DNA from: Talinum fruticosum
Taxonomy: Eukaryota > Streptophyta > Magnoliopsida > Caryophyllales > Talinaceae
Direction of reading: 5' to 3'
DNA length: 64,000 nt
Assembly: GCA_021018815.1 (NCBI GenBank)
Contig: JAITYX010000120.1
Location: forward strand, 620,001 to 684,000
Made by a program: the position numbers and the translations under genes. Under the pieces are notes generated by a model, which was given only the letters and a program-made list of their open reading frames with translations, had not been told where the DNA came from and did no database searches. Shown here piece after piece: positions 46,354 to 58,325 of this stretch (within the stretch, counting starts at the first letter, position 1; the number at the start of each line of letters is the position of its first letter).

Positions 46354-47763
46354 ATGCCTAAGAGAAGAGTTGCTCGGGAAGAAGGCTAGGCCACCGAGAA
46401 GGCCATAACCAAATCTACCCATGCCGAGGTTTCACAAGGAAAAGGTAAAGAGCCTACCTCGGAAGGACCAAAACAATTTGTCCCCCAACACTTCATTACG
46501 GACGATAAGGTCTTCCCTAAAACCTCCTTCTCCTGGTTGAAACACATCACCAAAACCAAGTGTGTACAACTATCTTTGTTTCTGCGGGTACATCTACCCG
46601 GACACTGGTCCTGAGTTCTACACTCACATGACTCCCTACAAAGGCGTCATCACTTCTCTCGTTCAAGGTAAGACCGTTGGAATCAATATGGGCTTACTTC
46701 ACAATCTTTTATTGTGAAGACTCTCTTTCTCAACTCCAATCCTGTTTCGTTGAATGAAATCGCTTATGATTTCTTTCACAAATATGCTAAAGAGCCTCCT
46801 CAATCCCGAAAGAACTTTTTGTGCCTAAGATGAAGCCGAAGCCAGGCTTCTATATTTTATTCGATGAGAACTTTCTTTTCTCGTCACTCGGTCAAAAGAG
46901 AACCCAAACTCCAAAATTCTCGAGGTTCTCTATGACCTTCTCGACGTCTATGAAGTAGACCTCTTTCCTTTCATTTTGGGGCATATGGCAACTATGCCTG
47001 CTGATTCTATGAAGTCGGCGCCATATCCTTTCAAGGCTCTTCTAACTACTTGTTTTGAATCGGTTTGAAATCCCTCTCCCTTCGACCTAAACGATTGCTC
47101 GGAACTTGCTTGTTTGTCTTGGTAGGAATGAGCTTATGGAGTGCGGGATACGAGGAAGTTAAACCTAGTGTCTAAGTTCATTCGTTTGAGTTACATCCTA
47201 CTCCTCCTCCACCTTAGACTCGAGACGACTCTCGAGGTTCCACTCCTACCTCCCGGACCTCTACTTCTTTGCCTGCTCCCTCTCGGTGAGCTTCTTGAAA
47301 AAGTGGCCAACAAGTTTGCTTCTTCGGTCTTAGACTTAAAAACAACTCTTCGGGCCTTCCAGGCTTACATCGCAACTTTGACTTTGATGCAAACCCAGGC
47401 TCATACTTAACTAAAGGAGGGTCAAGAGTTGATTATTGAACTCAAGAAGGTGATCAAGTAACAACGTGATCAGATTTAGCGGCTCAAAGAGAGAAGATCA
47501 AAGGCGAGTAGAGGACCCGGAATCCTCCGAAACATCCGAGGAGTCAATCCAAAGCCCCCGCCTCGATATCACAACCAGCGACAGTCTTTGAGGAAGAAGA
47601 AGAAGAAGAAAACGATATGCCTTTGGTTCATAGAACCAGGATTTCTCTACTTTCAAATGTACCCATTCTACGATCGCCTCACCCAACTACTTCAACTCAA
47701 TCTTATAGGCGTAGACGCATAGCTTACTCTTCATCCTTGAGAAACACTGCCCCTCCCTCTTAA
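46354..47763 (+). pseudogene. Copia C ORF3
   Basis: ATG at 46354 gives MPKRRVAREEG. In various frames it carries FVPQHFITDDKVFPKTSFSW (about 46474), YPDTGPEFYTHMTPYKGVI (about 46597), FLNSNPVSLNEIAYDFFHKY (46725), an MQTQAHT-ending helix region (47300-47410), an acidic EEEEEEND run (about 47590) and the C-terminal SYRRRRIAYSSSLRNTAPPS before TAA at 47761. The acidic run followed by an RRR tail matches copia A and D ORF3. The central EFY(T/S) block resembles the plant transposon protein family mentioned at copia A. Frameshifts are present, for example near 46700 and 47060. Confidence 0.65.
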
Positions 47764-48192
47764 GTTTCACACTCGGTTTATCTTTTGTCCAAAATCTTAT
47801 ATAATGACTTGTTTTTTCCTTTTGTTATATTTTCTGTTGAAATACATAGGGGAGAAAAAGATAGAAAAATAGATGTTTGGTCTAGGGGAGCCTTTTCCCT
47901 TTTGTTATTTTCCGAGTTTATCTTACTTTATTCTTCTACGGATGTTTCTCACAATGAATGAAATTCGCCCATTTCTAAGCATATTTGTTTCTGAGTTATA
48001 TATTCTTATTACTTTAATACTTGACTTGCTAAGATCTTTGCTCCGATTACATCAAGAAGCATGTTACGAGTTATGTTTCGATCTAAGGGTTTAATATTTT
48101 ATGATTTGATCAATTCTTTATGAAAACATAACTCTTTGAACCGACAAGTTTCTATCTTTAGTATGGAATGTGCTTCATCAAAAAGGGGAGAT
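47764..48192 (+). other. 3' untranslated part of copia C with polypurine tracts
   Basis: An upstream tract AGGGGAGAAAAAGATAGAAA (about 47849) and the LTR-proximal AAAAAGGGGAGAT (48180-48192). No gene is supported. Confidence 0.6.
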
Positions 48193-49597
48193 TGAGGGTT
48201 TTGATTATAAATCATTATGAGCTTTATAGAAGCCATTATCTAAGATTTTATCCTATTCGACCCGCTCGAAACAAGTCTTTTAGCATAACATTCTTAACTA
48301 TGTTTCGACCCACTCAAACACAACTCAGAACTACTACATGTGTAAAAATCTCACTAACACTTTTATTACGTATGTCGACTTCGTGTTTTAAGTGAAAATA
48401 TATTACAACGTTAGTTCTAATGTCTAAGTCGGTTTATCTATGGAGAATTTTTTGCTTGATCAGGTTTATGCATCCTTATATCTTATTCTTTCTCACTTGA
48501 TCATTTTAAGGATTGACTCAAGACGGAAAATGAACCTAATAGATAGTAGAGTTAGAAAATTTTAATATTTTAGGCTGAAAATAATTAAGTGCTTAATTAC
48601 TCGATGTAATTATTATCCGTGCCTAATCTTGGACCAAAGTATTTTTATACTTTGAGTACCACTTTGATTTTATTTTGTAGATTGTTTAAACAAGCCTAAT
48701 CTACTTTTCAATTACAAAAGCAACCGGTTTCTATCGATTAAACATCCAGCGAGAGAGATTAACCATTTCGAACATGGCTTAGACACCGTTCTAGGATTGT
48801 TTGTTTCCAAAATTGGAAAAGTGCACCTTTCAGTCTAACGGTTGTTTCCACCCCATATTTTAATCACCACTAGATGATTGAACCATGTTTTGAGCCAAGG
48901 ATGATTACACAATGTTCACATCTCAAAGGATCTTTTTCGAGTGACTCGGACTAGCCGTTACAACGGCTAATGAAGCTCACCAATCTAGAATAAGTCTCAA
49001 TAGTCATTCTACCTTGGTGCTTATACATAGAAGCCACTCCACAAAGGCTTGAAGATTGCTAAACACATTGCTTAACACTAAATTTGTGCATTCTTACATA
49101 ATGTTCATCTTACAACTCCTAAAGCTGTATTTTGTTACTTACTTTCTAAGTTGTAAAGAAAGTCATGTAATCATTTACAGCCTTTACTTTCTTTCTAAGT
49201 CCCTTGACTGAGCTGTAAGGGCTAACTTAGCTGAATTGTACCTGACTTTAAGGGTTATCTCTATTAGTAAGTATTAGGTCGGATAAGGGAACTTCGAGTC
49301 TAGGAAAAACTTGTAAAGGAATTGTATAAGGGAGCAATTTTAGTTAGAGTAAGTGCTTTGTAATTGAGGATTCAATTAGCGGATTTGACTTGGCCCTTGG
49401 ATTGGCACTGTCCAAGGTTTTATGTTCCAAGAGGGTTTGCACGTAGTTCTGAGTGTTTTAACTTTCGAGTCTAATCTAGACCCAAAATATGTTTCTTATT
49501 CTATTCTATGCAAAAGACTTTTCTTCTTCTTAAAAATCTTTCATCACCCTATTCACCCCCTCTAGGGTGACTTAATCTCTCTAAGAGTAAACCTTCA
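48193..49597 (+). repeat. 3' LTR of copia C
   Basis: TGAGGGTTTT start and ACCTTCA end, about 1405 bp. It is the only complete LTR of the B/C family here and the reference for the B fragments. A weak TATA (TATACATAGAAGCC) lies near 49023. The right flank is Tat gag at the same position as right of copia B. Confidence 0.85.
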
Positions 49598-50560
49598 ACA
49601 TTCACTGTACTTATAACCAATACCTCAAGTTCTTACCATTCATGAGCTTCATAACTCTTGGAGATGAAGGCATGCTGATAGAAGAAGAATTGTCTACCAC
49701 GACCACGAAAGTCGTGGCGGGATATAGAGGTTATTATCAATCCATGGACAAGAAAACCATTAATCAAGGCAATACTAGCAGGGTTGTAGATGTCAATGCT
49801 CTTAATAGGTACAATGACTACACTACTATAGATAGTACATATGCTTAAGCCTTGGACCGTATATTGTCGAAAAGGAAGATTGAGTTGCCTCCTGCAAGAG
49901 TATAATCCAAAACTATGAGAAAGTCGAAAAACTGTGACATAGAAATTTTTTAATAAGTATCATCGTGTTTGAGCACATGACACAAAGCAATGTTGGACAT
50001 TCAAGAACAAGTTGGAGACCATGTTCCGCAATGGTGAACTCCTCTCCCTTAAGCTGGTCGAAACCTAACAACAACATGAATCTATTAAGCAATACCTTAG
50101 TTTTCTTCTCTCGAACCCATTTTAAGTCAATGGGATCCATCTCGCCTTCATTCAAGACATCAATGAGTTCAAACCACTTGCTAGCTCACCACTCCTAGAC
50201 CCATAAGTTCATGGACTGTTGGTAAGTGACGAAGAGGATGTGTACAAGATAAAAGACGATAGTGATGATAACATGTGGGGCACACAACCCTTAGAAGAAC
50301 ATGACTTTTGGGGAGAACCAAAGAGTTTAGAAAGCCAATTATTTAACGGACTTGGGTGACATAATACACCAATGGGTCCAAAATAGACTCAACAAGCCCC
50401 GAAGGAAAAAGAAGTTACTATAGAGGAAGACCTAATCCTTAAATAGCTTCAAAAACTTAAAGATGATATCACCATTTGGAAATCATATCTCGCTTCCCAA
50501 AGCATAAGAAGACCTTGACTGATGCACTTAGTAAAATTGAGAAGTAGTACGATTGGTCAA
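49598..50560 (+). pseudogene. gag: Tat-type gypsy gag (copy II)
   Basis: The frame 49642-49848 holds MSFITLGDEGMLIEEELSTT and TKVVAGYRGYYQSMDKKTIN. FKNKLETMFRNGELLSLKLV-type text follows at about 50000, then the acidic VSDEEDVYKIKDDSDDNMWG (about 50220). It is collinear with 33360-34330. The N-terminal half lies left of copia B only in copy I. Confidence 0.65.
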
Positions 50561-51344
50561 TAATAGGGATGGTACCATCATATTTTGAAAAGAAGGACTT
50601 ACTTAAAGAAGGCATTACACTCGAGCAATTCTCTTTACTTAACTGGAACTTGCATTAACAAGTTTATCCTTCTAACCTTAATAGACAATGGATCCACTTT
50701 AAGTGTCTCGTCCTTGGAGAACTGCCAAAAGGTTAGGCATAAGAGATAAACAACTCTCCATCCAAACTGTTCATCTTTGAGCCTATGATAACTCCAAAAG
50801 AAGAGCTTCGGGAATAGTGACTCTTCCGATCAATGTCGGACCTATGGTGAAAAACATCAACTTTAATTTCTTAGACAATCCAACTACCTTCAACTCTGCT
50901 TCTAAGATGCCCTTGGTTACATAACCACCAAGCAATGCCCTCTACAAGTGTATTAGAAAATCAATATGATCATTAAAGGGCAAGTAGTAACCATCAATGG
51001 AGATGACCTCCATGCCACCATCACGCAATCGCTAAGGAAATAGCCAAAGCTATGTGGGAGATACAAACTAGGAGAACCGCACCATTTACGGTCTATTCAA
51101 TCAAACCTTTTCCTCGTATCCTAAATGTGCAATTCCTAAAAGAAGGGGATGACTTCCCACAGTATGGCTTTCCTGAACCTTACTACCTAAAACAGAAGGG
51201 CATCCTAGTACCTGTTTTAGAGGTCTTTAGTGACTACCATCTACTAGAAAATGAGGCACCCGACCTTCTCGAGAAGAGACAGTCCTCATAAGACTAGACC
51301 AATCAGGTTCGAGTAATATTTTTTGGCTCTTATTTGTATGGGAG
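50561..51344 (+). pseudogene. pol: Tat-type aspartic protease (copy II)
   Basis: Active site IDNGSTLSVSSLE at about 50680, then QVVTINGDDLHATIT (about 50980) and a preserved frame 51052-51291 with IQTRRTAPFTVYSIKPFPRI and ILVPVLEVFSDYHLLENEAP. Part of the copy I middle region is deleted. The Tat sequence continues directly into the RT part without the AT-rich insertion. Confidence 0.6.
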
Positions 51345-52985
51345 AAAAACCTAGAGGGGAATGCAGTTTTGGCACCAAGCCATATCACACCCCGTAGTTT
51401 AATCTGTCCAAGTTCATCACCGACGTCGACACAGGAGGTTTCAAGCATATTACTTGGATTGATGCTGATGGAGGCCAAGAATTTTTCTGTCATTCTAGGA
51501 GAGCATTCAATTTCTTAGTCCAGCACTAGGGCTATTATTTCTGTTTCTATTTCTTTCAATTCATCTTTTAATTCCGTAATTTCTTTTTTGAGTCCGATTA
51601 CTCATTCTGTCATTCAATAAGATGAATCTTTCCACTTACTCTTTGCCTCCTCCTATTCTTAATTGCTTTACCTTTAATGATGAACAAGAAATCCCTAAAG
51701 AATTAATAAAACCTATGGAAAATCTTAAAAATCGCTCACCAATAACAAAGGAAAAAAATAACAATTAACTTTGGATCAGTAGATCAACCCTAAGAGGTGA
51801 CAATTAGGAAAAATAGTGAATAGAGAAGAACAGAAGCAATTCACTTGGCTCTTTACCGAATTCATAAATGTCTTCGCATGGTTCGACAAAGACATGTTGA
51901 GGATAAATCCAAATGTAACAGATTAATTATAGAATTCCACTATACGAAGACGCTAAACCGATTAAGCGTAAGCTTAGAACAATGAAACGTAAATGCATGA
52001 AAATTAAGGAAGAGGTCCATAACTAATTAGAATCCAAGTTCATCAAAGTGGTCCACTACCCTCATTGGGTAACAAACATATTACTAGTTTTAAAGAAAGG
52101 TGGTAGTGTCCGAATGTGTGTCGATTTTAGGAATTTAAATTAGGCAAGCCATAAAGATGACTTCCTGTTGCCTCATATCGACATTTTAGTAGATAACACA
52201 TCAGGACAGGCCTTTCTTTCGTTCATGGATAGCTATGGTAGGTACAATTAGGTGAATATAGCTAAATAAGACATGGAGAAAATGACCCCGATCGCTCAAT
52301 AGGGGATGTACTATTACGTAATAATTCCTTTTAGGCTCAAGAATGTCGAGTTACGTCTCAAAGGATAACCACAACATTACTACATGACATGATACATAAA
52401 GAAGTTGAAGTTTATGTAGATGACATGATCATCAAGTCCAAGAATAGGGCAAGGTACCTACATAGCCTTAGCAAATTCCTTGAAAGACTATCAAAGTATA
52501 ACATGCGCCTTAACCCAAAAAACTATTCCTTGAGGGTGACTTGACGCAAACCGCTAGGCTATGTAGTTATTCTTCTAAGAATTGAACTTAACTCATCCAA
52601 GATCAAAGCCATCAAAGAAATTCCACAATCCAAGATAGAGAAGCAGAGACGAAGTTTCGTAGGATGTTTATTGTACATTAATCGTTTCATATGAAAACAG
52701 AGTACGGTCTCGTGAACCCATCTTTAAAAGCTTCAAAAGGAGCTGAGCCAATTTGGGATGAAGAGTTCCAAAAGCATTCGAGAAGCTCAAGGAGTATTTT
52801 TACAATCCACCAGTGCTAGTTCAACCCCAACCAGGGAAGCCTTTACTCCTATACCTCGTATGATAGAAACTACAATGGGAGCCATGTTAGCTGAACAGGA
52901 TGGAAAGGAAGAATATGCAATGTTTTATCTAAGCAAGAAATTCTTAGATTACGAGACTCAATATACACCTTTAGAGGTAAATTTC
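51345..52985 (+). pseudogene. pol: Tat-type reverse transcriptase and RNase H (copy II)
   Basis: Shows KPMENLKNRSP-like pre-RT text, MKIKEEVHN (about 51998), GGSVRMCVDFRNLN (about 52100), DDFLLPHIDILVDNTSGQAF (about 52157), catalytic YVDD at 52413-52424 and KYNMRLNPKN. The RNase H frame 52758-53135 reads MIETTMGAMLAEQDGKEEYA with MFYLSKKFLDYETQYTPLEV. The last in-frame residues after about 52985 are LTR sequence and not Tat. Confidence 0.75.
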
Positions 52986-53527
52986 AACTTTGAGTCTAAC
53001 GACTGTTTCCACATCGATTTCAATAAGAACAAGTGGATTGGACTACCTTTTGAGCAAGGACCAAAGCACAACGTTCATATTTCAATAGCTCCTTTTATGA
53101 GGCACTCAGCCTATCTCGTTATAATGGCTAATTAAGCTTCTCAGTCAAGATTCGATCGCAATGGCTATTCTCGCCTTGCCGAGTATAAATAGAATCCATC
53201 CTACAAGACTTGAAGATTGACAAACGAACTTATTGTTGAACACTTATTCAGATCTTACCCTCTTAATCATTAACTTTCAACTCTGTACTTAAGTTCTTAC
53301 TTTCTTAGTTGAAAAGAAGAAGTCTTGTAATCACTCTTACTTACTTCAGTTCTTTGTAAAGTCCCTTGACCGAGCAAGTAATGGTTAACTCGGCTCGATT
53401 GTCTCTAACTCGTAAAGGTTATCTCATTTAGGAAGTACTAGAACAGATAAGGGGTCTAGGAAAACTTGTATTGAATTGTCTAAGGGATCAATTCTGTAAG
53501 AGTTAGTCCTTATATTTTGTGGATTCT
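52986..53527 (+). repeat. Copia LTR fragment fused to Tat RNase H (copy II)
   Basis: Same segment and same breakpoints as 41541-42090: GTTTCCAC start, TATAAATAGAATCC (about 53184), AAGGTTATCTCATTTAGGAA, and an end at GTGGATTC. Confidence 0.75.
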
Positions 53528-55097
53528 TAAGATCTTAAAAGAGTCTTGATTCTCCAAACATGTGGCATGAGCATCCACTGTTTAAGTACCAGTAACTCTT
53601 TTGTTTCGAGTTACCTACAAAGCATAAAGAAGCTAACCCTTCTCATTTCCTCTTATAAACCTAGTAGCACTCTATATTGTGGTCCTTTTTTGAGGAAGAG
53701 CACTTTTGGGAACCTAGATTTGAAAAGTATTTGGTTTGGTCTCGATTCTAAGTCTTCTTTCTTGAGAATTGACTCTAGGTCTTTTTCTTTTGAAATCCTC
53801 TCTTTTCTAAACTGGTTAAGAAGGATTTTTATAAAAGTTGGTTTAGGCTTAGTCCGCTTTGTATTTGGATGAATGAGACTATGCTCAGCCTTTCTTAACT
53901 TAATAATTCTAGAATTAGTTTTGAAATTACTTTTATATGCATTGTAACCAAGTTCTTCTTTTCAAAAGGAAACACACTAAGAACCAAGTAATAGTTCAAG
54001 GTCTTTTTGACCTTAAGTAAAATTTAAAACCAACTCCTTAGACTCACCGAGCTTTTGTTTCAATTACTCATTTTCTGTTGTGAGGCACTCGGACTTAGTC
54101 TCATTATCATAACTACTAATCTCACGTACCTTTAGGTTCTATCTTAGTTTTTCTCAATCATTTTTCAAAGAGTTGTTCTAAGGATTTAGAGAGTTTAATT
54201 TCTTTTTAAAAATAGAACTTTCGAATTTGACTTCTCCTCGAAAGCAAAAATATATCTAGCAAGATCTTACTTAGAGAGGTTGAGAAAGTAATTTATTACC
54301 TCTTGAGGTTCTGTTCTCTCAATATTAGATGCTTGACTTTCTAACTCTAATCTAGTTTCGGAGTTTGATAGAGCGATGAGATACTTTGATTCACCATAAG
54401 TGACATCATGTTCTTCCGATCGATCATCACTCCAAGTGGCTACCATAGAATTTTTATTCTTTCCATCTTTCTTCCTCTCGTGGACAGTCTTTGATTATGT
54501 GTTATTTGCTGCCACACTCAAAATATCAAGATTTCTTAAAGACAAATTTGAAGAGGATGAGAATTTACCTTTCCTATCCTTCTTGTATAACTCTTGCTTA
54601 GGCTTCTTGTTCCACCTTTTGTATTTCATCATTTTCTTGAATCCTCGGGCAAGAAGTGCCATGGGGTCATCTTCACAATCCGAGGAGCTCGGACTTGGAC
54701 CTAGTTCCTTTGAGGCCTTGAGAGCAATGTTTCTTTTTGGTGCTCACCTCAAATTCTTTTTCCTCTAGATGCAACTCATGGGTTAGTAGTTTCCCAAGTA
54801 CGCTCATCTAGCTTTAGTTGAGAGAGATTTTTAGCTTCCTCGATAGCTGTCATCTTGGGACCCCATCTTCTCTTTGGTGGACTTCTCAAAATCTTTCTGA
54901 TAACTTCTTTATGAGATATCATCTTTCCAAGGGACTTGAGATTGTTGACAATATTAGTGAGGCAAATATGCATATGAGTTATGTTCTCATGAGCCTCCAT
55001 CTTGAACATCGCATACTTGTGAAGATACTGACTTATCTTAACTTGCTTTACCTAATTGGTACTTTCATAAGTTGTAACCAATGTGTCCTTGTAGGAA
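53528..55097 (-). pseudogene. gag: Inverted copia protease/gag fragment (copy II)
   Basis: Minus-strand copia sequence reading, from right to left, VWDTLVTTYE (about 55090), MFKMEAHENITHMHICLTNI (55009), the KRRWGPKMTAIEEAKNLSQL region, the zinc knuckle region (about 54515), the coiled-coil part (54200-54420) and the protease site with SGCSCHMF (about 53560). It extends beyond the duplicated block, to 55097. The plus-strand ORFs at 53546, 54400 and 54818 are antisense shadows. Confidence 0.75.
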
Positions 55098-57450
55098 CCA
55101 CGGTTCCCGTCCGAAAATCGGGCCTCGGCTTCCCCACAAATTGGCAGGATTTTCTCATTTAGGATATGATTTGATTTTTGAAAATGGGGAAGAATCTCTT
55201 ATTAGAATTTTCAATTTCATAATATGATTTAGAATAAATGAAGTAAAAGTTAATGACAATTTTATTAATCATTTTATTTTACGAATTATTTTTAAAAACC
55301 CAAGATCTTAATTCCTAACTAAAAAATTAAAGAAATTAGGGATAATTTAATTTTTCCATAGGGCTTTTGGGCAAAACCAATGTGAAACAATTGGCATGGA
55401 TTGAAGCCCTACCTCCCGACCGTCCGAGTGTCAGCAACGATCGGCGCCTTACGGCTGCTGGCGCCGACCATGGCCCTAGACCGAGGTAATCGGTCTCAGT
55501 CCATGACGTGACTATCAGATCTAAAACACCCTTTTCTCGTTTTTTTTCACCCGTAAAAGCCGAGAAGCAAATTATGAGAGATAAATCGAAACAGGCACAC
55601 AACATAGTAAGATACGAAATTAAATGTGATTACTTGTTTTCTCCATAATAATGGAAATGATAAATAATGAACTTAAAGAAACCGTGGTTTGAAGTCCGGT
55701 TTAGCGCCCTCAAGTTATCCCACCCGCTGATCTGGATATTGAATCGCATCTTAAAGCCCAATGGCGGCGATTAGAAAGAGGCTTTTATGAATTTTTGTGA
55801 TGGTAGGTTGATGTTGATGATTGATGAAGGGTTAGGAATTAAGTGTCGGAAGTATAATGAGAATAGGCTGAAAAGAAACCAAGAGAGCGTAACGTAAGAG
55901 GATGCATTTAGTAGCTCTTAATTTGGCTTCAGCATCATAACACATAGGGATGAGCCACGTTCAAAATGAGAGTGTAAGCTCTCTATTTATAGGAAATGAT
56001 TAGGTTGCAAATGACCTAGGGTTTTAGCCGAAGCAGTTGACTAAAATGAGCGAAAACCTCGCTGATAAAATCACAAAAAATTGGACCAAATAAGGCTTTA
56101 ACCAGATCCTAAGAATCGTGCCGTGGTGTGTAGCGCTAGACCTAAACGATGTCATATGGACTCCAACTTCCTTTAATGTTACATCTAAACTTTGAGGCAA
56201 AACGCAAAGTTTAGGGGTAAAATCTCCTGAAACACTGGCGCCGATCATAAGTGACGTCGTTATGTGAAAATAAACTCGTGTCTTAGTTAGACGTTTTGGA
56301 GTTAAGTGCAGTGATTTGGTGCTTTTTCTTATGGAATGTGATGCCGGCCGTACGACGTCATACGGACGAGTTTTCGTTGGAGGATGATGATGAAGCGCGG
56401 CGTATTGAGGGCAACAAGGACTTTTATGTGGCGTCGACCATTATTGACTCATGAAGGTTGACCCATTCTTGGACTATTCAAAGAAAATGGACTTTGGGAC
56501 CGATGAAAAGCAAAAGGCTTATGGTTTTTGTGCCAAAGGGGTTTTTGTGGTTTACTAGCTTCGTGACGCCGAATAGATACTAACCGTGATCCAAATCCAT
56601 AAATAGGACTAGGATTTTATCATCGGCCCAACAAAATAAAATACATAAATAAAAGTGATAAGGATGAAAGGTTTTAAGTGTCAAAGTAGACACTAAAGGA
56701 TACTTATGTCGCTCTTGGGCATTGTTTCGAATGTCGACTTACTTGTTGTGTCCGGAATTTGTTGCTCTCAAACCTAAACTCCCAAATGGGGCCTGGACTT
56801 TATCGTAAACTGTACGTTCGAAGTTTGGTAAGAGAATTCTGAGCTTGGTTTGACCGGAACCCGAAGTTGGGTGAATATTTCTACCGAAACTTCAATCGTT
56901 TCTTTATTTAAAGCTTGGGTTAATAATCTGCTGTAGTAAGATGCTTGTTAGTGGATAATCACATTTATGAAAATTCAGTATATTACCTAAATAATTCAAT
57001 TGAACACAAACTTAAAATTTCATCGGAAAAGCTAAAGTGGTGGATCCAAGGATCCACTTGCATGAACATGGTTCCAATAACCCACTTTCCATGCCTCGAT
57101 TGGACTACACAGCCTAGCCACGAGCTGCAAGGCTATTGCTGATTGGACTCTATCGGACCTCGTGGCTAACGCCGCCTAGCCTTTGGTAGACTTAGTCTCG
57201 GTGTGTTGTCGGATTCCCTTCTTGGTCTCCTCTTACTTTTTTGAATATTGTCTTTTGTGCTTGTTATGGTATGACCGAATTCGCCTATAAAAAGAGGCGT
57301 TAGTGTTTTCATTTTGCACACTTAACTTAATCTTCACTTTCTTGCTGTAGCTTTGCTCATGTTTTGCTCCTTCTTGTCATGAGAAAACTAGTTGGTTTTC
57401 ACAAACCCAACTCCTAAAAATGTATATGAGCAGAGCTCATCCCGTTTGAA
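55098..57450. other. Unassigned region with two TATA motifs
   Basis: No homology to the surrounding elements is evident. On the minus strand CCTATAAATAG (55983-55993) could start a leftward transcript through 55980-55350; the minus ORF 55605-55336 has no known motif. On the plus strand CCTATAAAAAGAGGCG (about 57285-57300) precedes the PMD pseudogene by about 150 bp. The remainder (56000-57280) contains no supported gene. It might be a gypsy LTR or the 5' part of the element that carries the PMD gene. Confidence 0.4.
57286..57293 (+). promoter_or_regulatory. Putative TATA box of the PMD pseudogene
   Basis: TATAAAAA followed by a pyrimidine-rich leader. The likely start ATG is 57451. Confidence 0.45.
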
Positions 57451-58325
57451 TGACAAGAGTCGACAAATTAGTCCACGACCATTTCTTGGAAAGTGAATCG
57501 TGTCCTCAAGATAAGTGGAGCCCTAGTGACCTCTTGGTGGAAGCCGAGAGCCATGTTTCTTCACTTGCCATTTCCCTTCGGTAATTATGCTCACTTAAAC
57601 TTCTTTCTTTGTTTATTTGGGGTAATACTTCTAATAAATCTTGTTGGATTTTCATTTTGTAAAAGAGTTCCATTCGAATAGCGGGGCCATCTTGAAATTG
57701 TTGGAGACGTTCAGGTAAAGGAACTACCCTCTTGAGAACATCATGAACAACATCGGGTTTTGTTCCCTTTACATTGCTTTAAACCATTTGTGTGATAAGA
57801 AAGAGCGTGACCCCATTCGGGTCATTAGCGAGCTCTTTTGGGACACTACCAACATGTTTCATCTTCCTTTTGGGGAGATTACTATCACTCCTTTTGACTT
57901 TGCCGATCTCTTAAGTTTGGGCTTCTCTAGGGAGCCTCTAGTCTAGGACAAAAATTTGCACAAAAACGATGACTATTTGCGTCACCTCTTTGGTCCCATG
58001 CCTAGTAGGTTTCCTCCGGAAAATTTCTTTAAGTAACTCTCCTCTTTAAGGCCTTTGAGAATGTTGAGTTTTGGGCTCAGCATTACCCACAACAACAAGT
58101 TCGGGCTGTGCTTGCCCTCGCTCTAAGCGCATTGATCTTCTCGGACCAAGCTTCTAAAGTGCATGCTCATCATTTGGTGAACCTAGTAGACCTAAACAAG
58201 GTTAAAGACCTACACTGGGGTGCGCGTGCTTACACTTGCCTTGTAAAGGGTTAGCACTTCGGTGTGAGGCATACAAAAGCTGAGAGGGATTTAATGAACT
58301 ATCTCCCTTTATGTGTATTACGGAA
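57451..58325 (+). pseudogene. Plant mobile domain (PMD) protein, truncated
   Basis: A first exon from ATG 57451 reads MTRVDKLVHDHFLESESCPQ and on to about 57580. A GTAATT...TGTAAAAG intron (about 57581-57667) fits. The second exon gives AILKLLETFR, a stop (57717), then MNNIGFCSLYIALNHLCDKK, FWDTTNMFHLPFGEITITPF (57837) with DFADLLSLGFSREPLV, and after further breaks VHAHHLVNLVDLNKVKDLHW followed by GARAYTCL (58160-58240). The FHLPFGEMTITLxD block and the WGxxAYxxL block are hallmarks of plant mobile domain (aminotransferase-like) proteins, which occur both in host silencing genes and in MULE or gypsy elements. The gene is cut at 58325 by the copia D LTR. Whether it was a host gene or transposon-borne is open. 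Confidence 0.7.

Larger units (their letters stand above)
42810..49597 (+). mobile_element. Copia C: 5'-deleted Sirevirus-like element
   Basis: Begins in the protease-integrase linker (AGTACAATCTCCTTAAC, the same site as 24133 in copia B) and continues through integrase, RT, RNase H, ORF3 and a complete right LTR. It lacks a 5' LTR and gag. This fits its being the first part of a tandemly duplicated block and not an independent insertion. Confidence 0.8.
49598..52985 (+). mobile_element. Tat/Ogre-type gypsy element, copy II
   Basis: Gag C-part, protease, RT and RNase H in one piece, flanked by the copia C LTR on the left and a copia LTR fragment on the right, exactly as in copy I. It serves as the unfilled reference for the AT-rich insertion in copy I. 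Confidence 0.7.

Noticed and set aside
42810..49597. Independent copia C insertion with its own 5' LTR
   Set aside because: No 5' LTR, primer site or gag precedes it on the plus strand, and its start coincides with the duplication joint, so it is treated as part of the duplicated block.
53546..53872. Plus-strand 108-codon ORF
   Set aside because: Antisense to inverted copia protease/gag sequence; no own motif.
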